Made by a program: the position numbers and the translations under genes. Under the pieces are notes generated by a model, which was given only the letters and a program-made list of their open reading frames with translations, made no database searches and was not told the origin of the DNA. A stretch of 64,000 nucleotides of DNA from Acrocarpospora phusangensis (GTDB lineage Bacteria > Actinomycetota > Actinomycetes > Streptosporangiales > Streptosporangiaceae): the NCBI RefSeq assembly GCF_016862995.1, contig NZ_BOOA01000022.1, positions 1-64,000 on the forward strand, read 5' to 3'. Below, piece after piece: positions 25,413-33,578 of the stretch (positions are counted from its first letter, which is position 1; every line of letters begins with the position of its first letter).

Positions 25413-26575
25413 AGCAGCCAATCGGGGTCGGCATGGTGGGGTACGCGTTCATGGGACGCGTGCACTCCCAGGCCTGGCGCAGTGTCGGAGCCTTCTTCGA
25501 CCTGCCCCTCACGCCGTCCATGGCGGTGCTGTCCGGCCGGTCCGCCGGCCGGACGGCCGAGGCTGCCGAGTCACTCGGCTGGTCTGCCATTGAGACGGAC
25601 TGGAAGGAGCTGGTCAAGCGCGACGACGTGCAGCTGGTCGACATCTGCACGCCGGGCGACTCGCACGCCGAGATCGCCATCGCCGCGCTCCAGGCCGGTA
25701 AGCACGTGATCTGCGAGAAACCCCTCGCCAACACCGTCGAGGAAGCCGAGGCCATGGCGGCCGCGGCCCGGGCCGCCGCGGCCCAGGGCGTGCGCAGCAT
25801 GGTCGCCTTCAACTACCGCCGGGTCCCGGCCGTCGCGCTGGCCCGCCAGCTCGTGGCCGAGGGCCGGCTCGGCCAGATCCGGCACGTCCGGGCCCAGTAC
25901 CTGCAGGACTGGATCATCGATCCGGAGTTCCCGCTGGTCTGGCGTCTGCAGAAGGACAAGGCCGGATCCGGCGCGCTCGGTGACATCGGCGCGCACATCG
26001 TGGACACCGCCCAGTTCATCCTGGGCGACCTGCTGACCGGCGTCTCGGCCATCACGGAGACGTTCATCAAGGAGCGCCCGCTGGCCGACGACTCGGCCGG
26101 GCTCTCCGCCGCGGGCAGCGGGGTCGCCACCGGGCTGGTCACGGTCGACGACGCCGCGCTGTTCATCGGCAGGTTCGCGGGTGGGGCGCTGGCCTCGTTC
26201 GAGGCCACGCGGTTCGCCACGGGCCGCAAGAACGCGCTGCGGATCGAGATCAACGGCTCGCTCGGCAGCGTCGCGTTCGACTTCGAGGAGATGAACGAGC
26301 TGTGGTTCCACGACCACACGCTCGTTCCGGAGGAGGGCGGCTTCCGCCGGATTCTGGTGACCGAGGGCGGGCACCCTTACGCGGGGGCCTACTGGCCGCC
26401 CGGCCACGGCCTCGGCTACGAGAACACCTTCACCAACGAGATCAAGGACTTCCTCGAGGCGATCGCGGGCGGTTACGACCCCTCGCCTTCGTTCGAGGAC
26501 GGCCTCCAGGTGCAGCGCGTGCTCGCGGCGGTCGAGCGCAGCGCCGGGGACGAAAGCAGATGGACCGCCATATGA
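25409..26575 (+). CDS. Gfo/Idh/MocA-family NAD(P)-dependent sugar oxidoreductase
   Basis: A 388-residue oxidoreductase. An N-terminal Rossmann fold ([18 protein letters not shown]) is followed by the family motif [13 protein letters not shown] (EKP, about residue 98) and [20 protein letters not shown] (DxxxH, about 195), which supplies catalytic Asp and His. Members oxidise inositols, glucosides to 3-keto sugars, or sugar acids. The GTG start overlaps the lipoprotein stop (GTGA), so it is translated with the transporter. With the isomerase gene next, it probably starts catabolism of the imported sugar. Confidence 0.9.
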   Translation: MKQPIGVGMVGYAFMGRVHSQAWRSVGAFFDLPLTPSMAVLSGRSAGRTAEAAESLGWSAIETDWKELVKRDDVQLVDICTPGDSHAEIAIAALQAGKHVICEKPLANTVEEAEAMAAAARAAAAQGVRSMVAFNYRRVPAVALARQLVAEGRLGQIRHVRAQYLQDWIIDPEFPLVWRLQKDKAGSGALGDIGAHIVDTAQFILGDLLTGVSAITETFIKERPLADDSAGLSAAGSGVATGLVTVDDAALFIGRFAGGALASFEATRFATGRKNALRIEINGSLGSVAFDFEEMNELWFHDHTLVPEEGGFRRILVTEGGHPYAGAYWPPGHGLGYENTFTNEIKDFLEAIAGGYDPSPSFEDGLQVQRVLAAVERSAGDESRWTAI

Positions 26576-26720
26576 GCTCGGGGGCCCGCCCGCCTGCCGC
26601 CCGGAACGCGTCCTGGTCAGGGCGCCCGGTTCCACGCTGCGCCGAAGCGCGGAACCGGGCGGGTGCCACCCGACCGGACCGGGCGGCAGGCCCAACCCCG
26701 TACGGAAGAGGAGAAGTGGG

Positions 26721-27725
26721 ATGACGCGACCGATCACTCTGTTCACCGGCCAATGGGCCGACCTGCCCTTCGAAGAGGTGTGCCGCCTGGCCGCCGAGTG
26801 GGGGTACGACGGCCTGGAGATCGCCTGCTGGGGCGACCACTTCGAGGTGGACCGGGCGCTCGCCGAGCCCGACTACGTCACCCGCAAGCTGGAGACCCTG
26901 GACAAGCACAACCTCAAGGTCTGGACCATCTCCAACCACCTCGTCGGCCAGGCCGTCTGCGACAGCCCGATCGACGAGCGGCACAAGGGCATCCTGCCCG
27001 CGCGCCTGTGGTCGGACGACGCGGAGACGGTCCGCCGCAACGCCGCCGAGGAGATCAAGAACACGGCGCGCGCGGCGGCCAAGCTGGGCGTCGACACCGT
27101 GGTCGGTTTCACCGGCTCGTCGATCTGGCACACCGTCGCGATGTTCCCCCCGGCCTCGCCGGCGATGATCGAGGCGGGCTACCAGGACTTCGCGGATCGC
27201 TTCAACCCGATCCTGGACGTGTTCGAGGCCGAAGGCGTGCGGTTCGCCCACGAGGTGCACCCGAGTGAGATCGCCTACGACTACTACACGACCGTGAAGA
27301 CCCTGGAGGCCATCGGCCACCGGCCGTCCTTCGGTCTCAACTGGGACCCCTCGCACATGGTGTGGCAGGGCCTGGACCCGGCGAACTTCATCCTGGACTT
27401 CGCCGACCGGATCTACCACGTCGACTGCAAGGACGCCAAGGTCCGCACGCCCGACGGCCGCCGCGGCCGGATGGGGTCCCACCTGCCCTGGGCGGACCTG
27501 CGCCGCGGCTGGGACTTCGTCTCTACCGGCCACGGCGACGTGCCGTGGGAGGACTGCTTCCGCGCCCTCAACGCCATCGGCTACGACGGCCCCATCTCCA
27601 TCGAGTGGGAGGACGCGGGCATGGACCGCCTCGACGGCGGCCCCGAGGCCCTCGGCTTCATCACCCGCCTCAACCGGATCACCCCGCCGACGGCGTCGTT
27701 TGACGCGGCGTTCTCTTCGGAATGA
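26721..27725 (+). CDS. Sugar phosphate isomerase/epimerase (TIM barrel, IolE/xylose isomerase-like)
   Basis: A 334-residue TIM-barrel protein of the AP-endonuclease-2 family. Metal-ligand motifs include [20 protein letters not shown] (Glu), [14 protein letters not shown] (Asp, His) and YHVDCKDAK, with [11 protein letters not shown] near the C-terminus. It follows the Gfo/Idh gene by 145 bp, with its own AGGAG site. Similar pairs convert 3-keto sugars or inositol derivatives. The transporter operon ends here at a bidirectional terminator. Confidence 0.88.
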   Translation: MTRPITLFTGQWADLPFEEVCRLAAEWGYDGLEIACWGDHFEVDRALAEPDYVTRKLETLDKHNLKVWTISNHLVGQAVCDSPIDERHKGILPARLWSDDAETVRRNAAEEIKNTARAAAKLGVDTVVGFTGSSIWHTVAMFPPASPAMIEAGYQDFADRFNPILDVFEAEGVRFAHEVHPSEIAYDYYTTVKTLEAIGHRPSFGLNWDPSHMVWQGLDPANFILDFADRIYHVDCKDAKVRTPDGRRGRMGSHLPWADLRRGWDFVSTGHGDVPWEDCFRALNAIGYDGPISIEWEDAGMDRLDGGPEALGFITRLNRITPPTASFDAAFSSE

Positions 27726-27736
27726 TCCTGTAGACG

Positions 27737-27776
27737 GGTACGGCCTGCGCCTCAGGTCAGGGACGCAGGCCGTACC
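27737..27776. terminator. Bidirectional terminator between sugar operon and ADH gene
   Basis: GGTACGGCCTGCG (27737-27749) and its exact reverse complement (27764-27776) form a 13-bp stem with a 14-nt loop between two convergent genes, followed on the plus strand by a T-rich run (CTCTCTTTAT). Confidence 0.8.
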
Positions 27777-27798
27777 TCTCTTTATCTCTCTGCCAGCT

Positions 27799-28884
27799 TC
27801 AGTTGAGGACGACGATCTGGCGGAGGACCTCGCCGCTCTTGAGGTTGGCCACCGCGTCGTTGAGGTCGGTCAGCCGGATCCTGGAGCTGATCATGCTGTC
27901 CAGGTCGAGCTTGCCCGCCTTGTAGAGGTTCGCGAAGAACGGGAAGTCGCGGCGGACGTCGGAGCCGCCGTACAGCGAGCTGAGCAGGTTCTTGCCTTCG
28001 AAGAGGAGGCTGAAGGCGGTCAGCGGGACCGTGTCGTCCATCGCGCCCGCGCCGACCACGATCACGTCGCCGCCGCGGCGGGTGGCCTGCCAGGCCGTCA
28101 TGATGGCCTGCGACTTGCCGACCACCTCGAAGCCGTAGTCGAAGCCCTGGCCTCCGGTGAGAGTGCCGACCGCGTCCATCAGCTGGTCGGGGGTGCAGGC
28201 GTGGGTGGCGCCCACCTTCTTGGCCAGCTCGTGCTTGGACTCCAGCGGGTCGATGGCCAGGATCGTGGTCGCGCCGGAGACCCGGGCGCCCTGGATCACC
28301 GACAGGCCGACGCCGCCGCAGCCGACCACGGCCACCGTCGAACCGGCCTTCACCTTCGCCGTGTTCAGCACCGCGCCGACGCCGGTGGTGATGCCGCACC
28401 CGATCAGCGCCGCCGCCTCGTACGGAACGTCCGAGTCGACCTTGATCGCGCCCTGCCAGGGCACCACGACCTCCTCCGCCCAGGTGCCGCAGCCGGCCAT
28501 GCCGAACGCCGGCTTGTCCCCGTCGAACCGGAAGCCCGCGTGGCTGTAGCTGCGCAGCACGTACGTCATGCACAGGAACGGCTGGCCGCGTACGCAACTC
28601 GGGCAGGTGCCGCAGGCGGGGGTCCAGTTGATGATGACGTGGTCGCCCGGCTGCACGGTCGTGACGTGGTCGCCGACCTCCAGCACCTCGCCCGCGCCCT
28701 CGTGGCCGGGGATCAGCGGCACCGGCATCGGGAGCACGCCGGACATCGCCGACAGGTCGGAGTGGCAGACGCCGGTCGCCCGGATCCGCACCCGCACGTC
28801 GGTCGGCCCGACGGGGGTGAGCGTGAGATCGTCGCGGATCTCCAGCTTGTCGTCACCGATCGCGTGCACCATCGCACCGCGCAT
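27799..28884 (-). CDS. Zinc-dependent alcohol dehydrogenase, NDMA-dependent/class III-like
   Basis: A 361-residue medium-chain dehydrogenase. Catalytic zinc ligands are suggested by GVCHSDL (about residue 37) and GHEGAGEV (about 60); the structural zinc loop is CGTCPSCVRGQPFLC; the NAD motif is GCGGVGLSVIQGA (about 183). The insert and sequence style match actinobacterial NDMA-dependent or S-(hydroxymethyl)mycothiol-type ADHs. A KstR-type site stands upstream of the neighbouring PPOX gene, and the ferredoxin gene sits 16 bp upstream of this start, so all three may be one unit. An alcohol-to-aldehyde step in steroid side-chain oxidation is possible but inferred. Confidence 0.88.
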   Translation of the reverse strand: MRGAMVHAIGDDKLEIRDDLTLTPVGPTDVRVRIRATGVCHSDLSAMSGVLPMPVPLIPGHEGAGEVLEVGDHVTTVQPGDHVIINWTPACGTCPSCVRGQPFLCMTYVLRSYSHAGFRFDGDKPAFGMAGCGTWAEEVVVPWQGAIKVDSDVPYEAAALIGCGITTGVGAVLNTAKVKAGSTVAVVGCGGVGLSVIQGARVSGATTILAIDPLESKHELAKKVGATHACTPDQLMDAVGTLTGGQGFDYGFEVVGKSQAIMTAWQATRRGGDVIVVGAGAMDDTVPLTAFSLLFEGKNLLSSLYGGSDVRRDFPFFANLYKAGKLDLDSMISSRIRLTDLNDAVANLKSGEVLRQIVVLN

Positions 28885-28900
28885 GGAACCTCCTGGTGGA

Positions 28901-29095
28901 TTAATCCTCTTCGAGGGAGAGGGCTGCCTTCGGGCACGAACGCACCGCGTGCCGGACCCGGTCCAGGACCTCCGCCGGCGGGTTGGGCAGCAGGATGTGC
29001 AGGTTGTCGTCGTCGTCCACGTCGAAGACCTCGGGGGCCAGACCGGCGCAGACCGCGTTCGCCTCGCACACGTCGTAGTCCGCGATTACCTTCAC
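28901..29095 (-). CDS. 3Fe-4S ferredoxin, P450 redox partner type
   Basis: A 64-residue ferredoxin with three cluster cysteines: Cys10 and Cys16 in DVCEANAVCAGLAPEVF and Cys54 in RSCPKAAL. The residue that would complete a 4Fe cluster is Ala13, which is typical of 3Fe-4S ferredoxins that feed cytochromes P450. GTG start. The ribosome site GGAGACGACG is present twice in a row (tandem 17-bp duplication) just upstream. The likely electron acceptor in this window is the P450 at 34.6-35.8 kb, which carries the same KstR-type operator. Confidence 0.9.
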   Translation of the reverse strand: MKVIADYDVCEANAVCAGLAPEVFDVDDDDNLHILLPNPPAEVLDRVRHAVRSCPKAALSLEED

Positions 29096-29122
29096 GTCGT
29101 CTCCTTCAAACCGTCGTCTCCT

Positions 29123-29575
29123 TCAAGCCAGTTTCCGGTGATCCCAGGAGACTACGCGGGTCGGCTCGACGACGAACGCCACCCGTTTGCGGCCGGTGTG
29201 CTCGACGTATCCGCGGAGCTGTTCGGCGTCGTCGAGGCCGGTCATGCGTTTGGCGACCTCCATGCCGACGGCCAGGACGCCGGGAGGGTCGGCGATGAGC
29301 TGGGCTTTGCCGTACACGAGGGCGCCTCTGAGCTCGAAGTAGTCCTCGCCCGTCTCGATCAGGCAGGTGACCCGCGGGTCGCGTTCGATGTTCCGCGTCT
29401 TCTGGGCCTTGTGGTAGGTCCAGAAGGTCAGGCGTCCGTCCGAGAGGCCGTAGAACATCGTGACGAGGTGCGGAGTCCCGTCCGGGTTGATCGTGGCGAG
29501 CTGGAGCTTGCGGGAGTCCCGCAGCAGCGCCGCGACCTCGTCCTCGCTCATCGCGATCCGAGCACGCTGGTTCAC
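29123..29575 (-). CDS. Pyridoxamine 5'-phosphate oxidase-like flavin/F420-binding protein
   Basis: A 150-residue split-barrel protein. The core LQLATINPDGTPHLVTMFY (residues 24-42) and RNIERDPRVTCLIETGEDYFELRG match the PPOX/FDOR-B group, which binds FMN or F420 and reduces diverse substrates. It precedes the ferredoxin and ADH genes in one direction. The GTG at 29575 lies about 6 nt past a TACTTT -10-like element and has no ribosome site, so it may be leaderless; ATG 29551 is the alternative. A perfect KstR-type motif lies 10 bp upstream. Confidence 0.82.
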   Translation of the reverse strand: MNQRARIAMSEDEVAALLRDSRKLQLATINPDGTPHLVTMFYGLSDGRLTFWTYHKAQKTRNIERDPRVTCLIETGEDYFELRGALVYGKAQLIADPPGVLAVGMEVAKRMTGLDDAEQLRGYVEHTGRKRVAFVVEPTRVVSWDHRKLA

Positions 29576-29584
29576 GCAGCAAAG

Positions 29585-29598
29585 TAGAACACGTTACA
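29585..29598. promoter_or_regulatory. KstR-type operator (exact TnnAACnnGTTnnA)
   Basis: TAGAACACGTTACA fits the mycobacterial KstR consensus at every fixed position. It lies between the PPOX start and the divergent methyltransferase, within the predicted PPOX promoter, so it probably controls the PPOX-ferredoxin-ADH group. Confidence 0.65.
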
Positions 29599-29632
29599 GA
29601 TCGTCCGACAAGAGGTCCGGTACTGTTCCCCG

Positions 29633-30262
29633 GTGACCGCTATGCCGCCAGAACTGCGTTATACGGCCGAACGCGCGAAAGGCTTCATGCCGTCCGCCGA
29701 AGGCCTGGCCCTCTTCGAAACCGCCTGCCGTTACGGGCCCCTGGGGCCGCTCTGCGAGATCGGCAGCTACTGCGGCAAGTCCGCCATCTACCTGGGCGCG
29801 GCGGCCCGGCTGAGCGGCTCCGTGCTCTTCACCGTCGACCACCACCGGGGCTCGGAGGAGATCCAGCCCGGCTGGGCTCACCACGACCCCACCCTGATGG
29901 ACCCCCGCTTCGGCAAGATGGACTCGCTCCCCTTCTTCCGCGCCGCCATCGCCGCCGCCGGCCTCGAAGAGGAGGTCATCGCCATCGTCGGCCCCTCCGC
30001 CACGGTCTCCCGCCACTGGAACACCCCCCTCGCGCTCCTGTTCATCGACGGCGGTCACTCCGAAGTCCCGGTCACGGCCGACTACGAGGGCTGGTCCCCG
30101 CACATCATGATCGGCGGCGCCCTCGTCTTCCACGACATCTACCCCGACCCCGCCGACGGCGGCCAAGCCCCGTACCGGATCTACCAGCGCGCCCTCGCCA
30201 CCGGCTCCTTCGAAGAGGTGGCCGTCGAGGGCTCCCTCCGCACACTCGAGAGAATCCGCTGA
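29633..30262 (+). CDS. Class I SAM-dependent methyltransferase-like protein (Methyltransf_24)
   Basis: A 209-residue Rossmann-fold protein. The SAM-binding motif is LCEIGSYCGKSAIYLGAAARL (key E-I-G-x-x-x-G, about residues 37-45); VLFTVDHHRGSEE follows as the second acidic strand, and LLFIDGGHSEVPVTADYEGW (about 140) is the motif IV equivalent. This pattern belongs to the small methyltransferases found near polysaccharide and glycolipid genes. GTG start. It converges with the cyclase-like gene with only 7 bp between stops. The substrate is not identifiable. Confidence 0.8.
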   Translation: MTAMPPELRYTAERAKGFMPSAEGLALFETACRYGPLGPLCEIGSYCGKSAIYLGAAARLSGSVLFTVDHHRGSEEIQPGWAHHDPTLMDPRFGKMDSLPFFRAAIAAAGLEEEVIAIVGPSATVSRHWNTPLALLFIDGGHSEVPVTADYEGWSPHIMIGGALVFHDIYPDPADGGQAPYRIYQRALATGSFEEVAVEGSLRTLERIR

Positions 30263-30269
30263 CAGAAGC

Positions 30270-31331
30270 TCAGATGCTGGCGACGCGCTGGCAGCCGCAG
30301 CCGGTGGGGGCGCGGTCGGCGGCGTGTTTGCCGGCGTCGCGGAAGATGGCGGAGCCGCCGGTGGTGTCGGAGAGGGCGTCGGCGGCCAGGATGACGGCGG
30401 CGGCCGTGTAGGCGGAGCGTTCGTGCGGGAAGTGCTTCTCGTTGACGAACTGCCAGCCCGTCCAGTACGAGCCGTCCTCGTGGCGTAAGTGCTGCATGTC
30501 GGTGTAGAGCTTCAACGCCTTCTCGCGCTCACCGGTCGCGTCCAGGGCCAGCACGAGTTCGCAGGACTCGGCCCCGGTGACCCACGGCTGGTCGGAGACG
30601 CACCGGATGCCCAGGCCGGGCACCACGAAGACGTCCCATTCGTCCTCGATCCGCTGATGAGCCTGAGACCCGCGGACCGCGCCGCCGAGCACCGGGTAGT
30701 ACCAGTCCATGGAGAACCGGCTCTTGTCGGCGAACGCCTCGGGATGCTCCCGCAGCACGTGCCCGAGATGATCGGCGGCCAGCTCCCACTCGGGCCGCGG
30801 ATCCTCCAGCCGCTCCGCCAGCGCCACCCCGCAGCGCAGGCCCTGGTACACCGAGGAACACCCGGTCAGCAGCGCGTACGATGCCGGGTCGCCGTGGATG
30901 TCGCGTTCCCAGACGATCTCTCCGCGCCGGGTCTGCAGGCCGACCACGAAATCCAGCGCCCCGGCGACCATCGGCCACATCGCCCGCGCGAACGCCTCGT
31001 CCCCGGTCACCAGCAGGTCGTGCCACACCCCGACCGCGGCGTACGCGGCGTGGTTGGACTCGCCGCCCGCCTCCACCGCGACGCCGTCCCGGAGCTTCAT
31101 CGGCCACGAGCCGTCCGTGCGCTGGTGCCGTACCAGCCAGTCGAAGCCTTTCCTGGCGGGTTCCCGCAGACCGGCCGCGGTGAGCGCCATCAGGCACTCG
31201 ATGTGGTTCCAGGCGTCCACATGGCCCTCCGGCCACGGGATGCCGCCGTCGTCGTCCTGGACGGCCGCGATGCTCTCCGCCGTCCGCCGCACCTCATCGG
31301 CGCTGATCACGCCCGGCACGGCCGGGATCAT
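30270..31331 (-). CDS. Prenyltransferase/squalene-cyclase-like alpha-toroid protein
   Basis: A 353-residue protein of alpha-alpha barrel repeats. Terpenoid-cyclase/prenyltransferase-like motifs are visible: QDDDGGIPWPEG, RHQRTDGSWPMKL, RHEDGSYWTGWQFVNE. The class II cyclase acid DxDD is absent, so a cyclase reaction is doubtful; it may be a glycosidase-like or binding barrel. The ATG at 31331 overlaps the methyltransferase stop by 4 bp. It ends with a Cys-rich tail (TGCGCQRV). This gene, the methyltransferase and the GT4 gene form a compact trio seen, to my recollection, in several actinobacteria without assigned function. Confidence 0.75.
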   Translation of the reverse strand: MIPAVPGVISADEVRRTAESIAAVQDDDGGIPWPEGHVDAWNHIECLMALTAAGLREPARKGFDWLVRHQRTDGSWPMKLRDGVAVEAGGESNHAAYAAVGVWHDLLVTGDEAFARAMWPMVAGALDFVVGLQTRRGEIVWERDIHGDPASYALLTGCSSVYQGLRCGVALAERLEDPRPEWELAADHLGHVLREHPEAFADKSRFSMDWYYPVLGGAVRGSQAHQRIEDEWDVFVVPGLGIRCVSDQPWVTGAESCELVLALDATGEREKALKLYTDMQHLRHEDGSYWTGWQFVNEKHFPHERSAYTAAAVILAADALSDTTGGSAIFRDAGKHAADRAPTGCGCQRVASI

Positions 31332-32041
31332 GCGGGCTTCCGGCCGTAGACCACCACACTCTTGCCGATCAGCGGATTGAGCACCGCCTCCGCGATCCGG
31401 GTGGCCGCCGGCCGCTTCATGATGTCCCACACCAGCAGTTCGTGGTACGCCTTCGCCAGCGGATTGCCGTCGTTGTGCACCCCCACCGCGCACTTGATCC
31501 ACCAGTACGGCGTGTGCAACCCGTGCGCGTGATGATGCCCCCCGACCTCGATCCCGGACGACTTCAACTTCGCCCGCAGCTCAGCCAAGGTATAAATCCG
31601 GATATGTCCGCCAGGGGCGGTGTGGTAGTCCTCCGACAGCGCCCAGCACACCCGCTCCGGCAGGAAACTCGGCACGGTCACCGCCAGCTGCCCGCCCGGC
31701 TTCAGCACCCGGACGATCTCCCGCATCGCCGCCAGGTCATCCGGAATGTGCTCCAGCACCTCGGACGCGATCACCCGGTCGAAGTACGCGTCCGGGAACG
31801 GCATGGCCAGCGCGTCCCCCACCACGGTCTCGGCCCGCGCCCCCGCCGGGACCTCGCCCTCCTTGTCCATGGCGGCGAACATCGCGGCCACGTTCTCCAT
31901 CTCCGCCGCGTCCATGTCGAAGGCCACCACGTCGGCCCCCCGGCGCAGCACCTCGAAGGCGTGCCTGCCGCCGCCCGCGCCCAGGTCCAGGACACGATCT
32001 CCCGGACCCACCGGCAGCTTGTCGAAGTCGACGGTCAGCAC
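31328..32041 (-). CDS. Class I SAM-dependent methyltransferase (UbiE/Methyltransf_11 type)
   Basis: A 237-residue methyltransferase. Motif I is VLDLGAGGGRHAFEVLRRG (residues 19-37), motif post-I VVAFDMDAAEM, motif II FDRVIASEVLEHIPDD and motif III LKPGGQLAVTVPSFLPERV. C-terminal YGRKPA is typical. It lies between the GT4 and cyclase-like genes, coupled to the latter by a 4-bp overlap, so it likely methylates the same glycosylated lipid or precursor. The specific acceptor is unknown. Confidence 0.88.
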   Translation of the reverse strand: MLTVDFDKLPVGPGDRVLDLGAGGGRHAFEVLRRGADVVAFDMDAAEMENVAAMFAAMDKEGEVPAGARAETVVGDALAMPFPDAYFDRVIASEVLEHIPDDLAAMREIVRVLKPGGQLAVTVPSFLPERVCWALSEDYHTAPGGHIRIYTLAELRAKLKSSGIEVGGHHHAHGLHTPYWWIKCAVGVHNDGNPLAKAYHELLVWDIMKRPAATRIAEAVLNPLIGKSVVVYGRKPA

Positions 32042-32077
32042 GTGCTTCCTCCGTTATTGAGCATTTTCAGGGGGATC

Positions 32078-33307
32078 TCAACGGGCGGCGATGGCCTCGC
32101 GGTAGGCCTCCACGGTGCGCTGCGCCACGACGGGCCAGGCGTACCGTTCCATCACCCGGTCGTAGCCGCGCTCGCCGACGGCCGCCCGCTCCTCGGGGGA
32201 GTCGTGCAGCCGCCGCAGCACCGCCGCCAGTTCTTCCGCGTCCCCCGGCGCGACCTGGACGGCGGCGTCGCCCACCACCTCGGGCAGCGCGCCGGTCCGC
32301 GAGGCCACCAGCGGCGTGCCGCAGGCCATGTGCTCCACGGCGGGCAGCGAGAAGCCCTCGTACAGGGAGGGCACGACCGAGATCTCGGAGGTCGCGATCA
32401 GTTCGGCCAGCTCCTCGTCGGAGATGCCGTGCACGAAGCGCACCCGGTCCTGCAGGGACAGCTCGGCGACCAGCTTCTCGGTGGGCCCGCCGGGCGTGGG
32501 GCGGCTCACCACGGTGAGGTTCACGTCCCGCTCGGTGGCCAGCTTGGCGACCGCGCGCAGCAGCGTGGCCACTCCCTTCATGGGGGAGTCCGCGCTGGCC
32601 ACGGCCACGATCGAGCCGCGCCGCTTGGGCAGCTGCGGACGCGGGTGGAAGTAGCGGGTGTCCACGCCGAGCGGGATCAGGCGCATGTTGGACTGCGGGA
32701 CGTGGAAGTCGCGGTGGATGTCGGCCAGGGACGACTCGCTCACCGTGAGGATCGGGCTCAGCCGGGGCGCCACGTGGGCCTGCATGCGGACGAAGCCGTA
32801 CCAGCGGCGCATGGAGAGCTTCTTCCAGCGTTTGGCCGCCTGGAGCTCGATCCTGCGGTCCACGCTGATCGGGTGGTGGATCGTGCCGACCACCGGGAAG
32901 AGCTTCTGGATGCCCAGCACGCCGTAGCCGAGGGTCTGGTTGTCCTGGACGACGTCGAAGTCGCCGACCCGCTTCTTGAGCTCGCGGTGGGCGCGCAGGC
33001 TGAAGGTGAGCGGCTCGGGGAACCCGGCCGTCCACATGGTGGCCACCTCCAGGACGTCGATCCAGTCGCGGAACTCCCTCAGCGGAGGGGTGCGGAAGGG
33101 ATCGTCGTCGTTGTAGAGGTCCAGGCTGGGGATCTTGTTGAGGATCACGCCCTCGTCCAGCTCCGGGTAGGGCTGGCCGGAGAAGACCTCGACGTGGTGG
33201 CCGAGGGCGACCAGTTCGCGGCTGATGTGCCGGAGATACACTCCCTGGCCGCCACAGGTGGGCTTGCTGCGATACGACAGCAGCGCGACGCGCAGCCTCT
33301 CCGCCAA
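32078..33307 (-). CDS. Glycosyltransferase family 4 (GT-B)
   Basis: A 409-residue GT-B glycosyltransferase. The acceptor domain starts with RVALLSYRSKPTCGGQGVYLRHISRELVALG (key GGQGVYLRHIS). The donor domain carries GSIVAVASADSPMKGVATLL and the GT4 E-x7-E signature in SLYEGFSLPAVEHMACGTPLVASR. The TTG at 33307 starts exactly at the first strand; an ATG at 33364 would add 19 basic residues of little family support. It is the first gene of a trio with a methyltransferase and cyclase-like protein. The 271-bp upstream region holds two palindromes, one an exact KstR-type site. Confidence 0.87.
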   Translation of the reverse strand: MAERLRVALLSYRSKPTCGGQGVYLRHISRELVALGHHVEVFSGQPYPELDEGVILNKIPSLDLYNDDDPFRTPPLREFRDWIDVLEVATMWTAGFPEPLTFSLRAHRELKKRVGDFDVVQDNQTLGYGVLGIQKLFPVVGTIHHPISVDRRIELQAAKRWKKLSMRRWYGFVRMQAHVAPRLSPILTVSESSLADIHRDFHVPQSNMRLIPLGVDTRYFHPRPQLPKRRGSIVAVASADSPMKGVATLLRAVAKLATERDVNLTVVSRPTPGGPTEKLVAELSLQDRVRFVHGISDEELAELIATSEISVVPSLYEGFSLPAVEHMACGTPLVASRTGALPEVVGDAAVQVAPGDAEELAAVLRRLHDSPEERAAVGERGYDRVMERYAWPVVAQRTVEAYREAIAAR

Positions 33308-33452
33308 GGGAGCACCCCTTTCCCGGCCCCGACGGGGCGCCACAAAGATGACCTTAGCCTGCAAACCCTCCCATTTGCGGCGGAGGGTGCCAGGTAAGGA
33401 GACCTTGTCTCTCGTGTCACATTTTGCGCTGTCGCGACTGGTATCAGCCTAG

Positions 33453-33481
33453 CCGAACATGGTTCGGTGAAACATGTTCTA
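33453..33481. promoter_or_regulatory. Adjacent palindromes: CCGAAC-ATG-GTTCGG and an exact KstR-type site
   Basis: CCGAACATGGTTCGG (33453-33467) has perfect 6-bp arms. Directly after it TGAAACATGTTCTA (33468-33481) matches TnnAACnnGTTnnA at all fixed positions. They lie between the GT4 operon (minus) and gmd (plus), 146 and 98 bp from the respective starts, and could control either or both. Confidence 0.6.
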
Positions 33482-33578
33482 GCAGGGATGGCGCTCGGAT
33501 AGGGGCAGAGCGGTACATTCGGTGCGCGGGCTGTAGGCATCCGCAGGCATCGACGAGCACCAGCAGACGGAGGACGTG

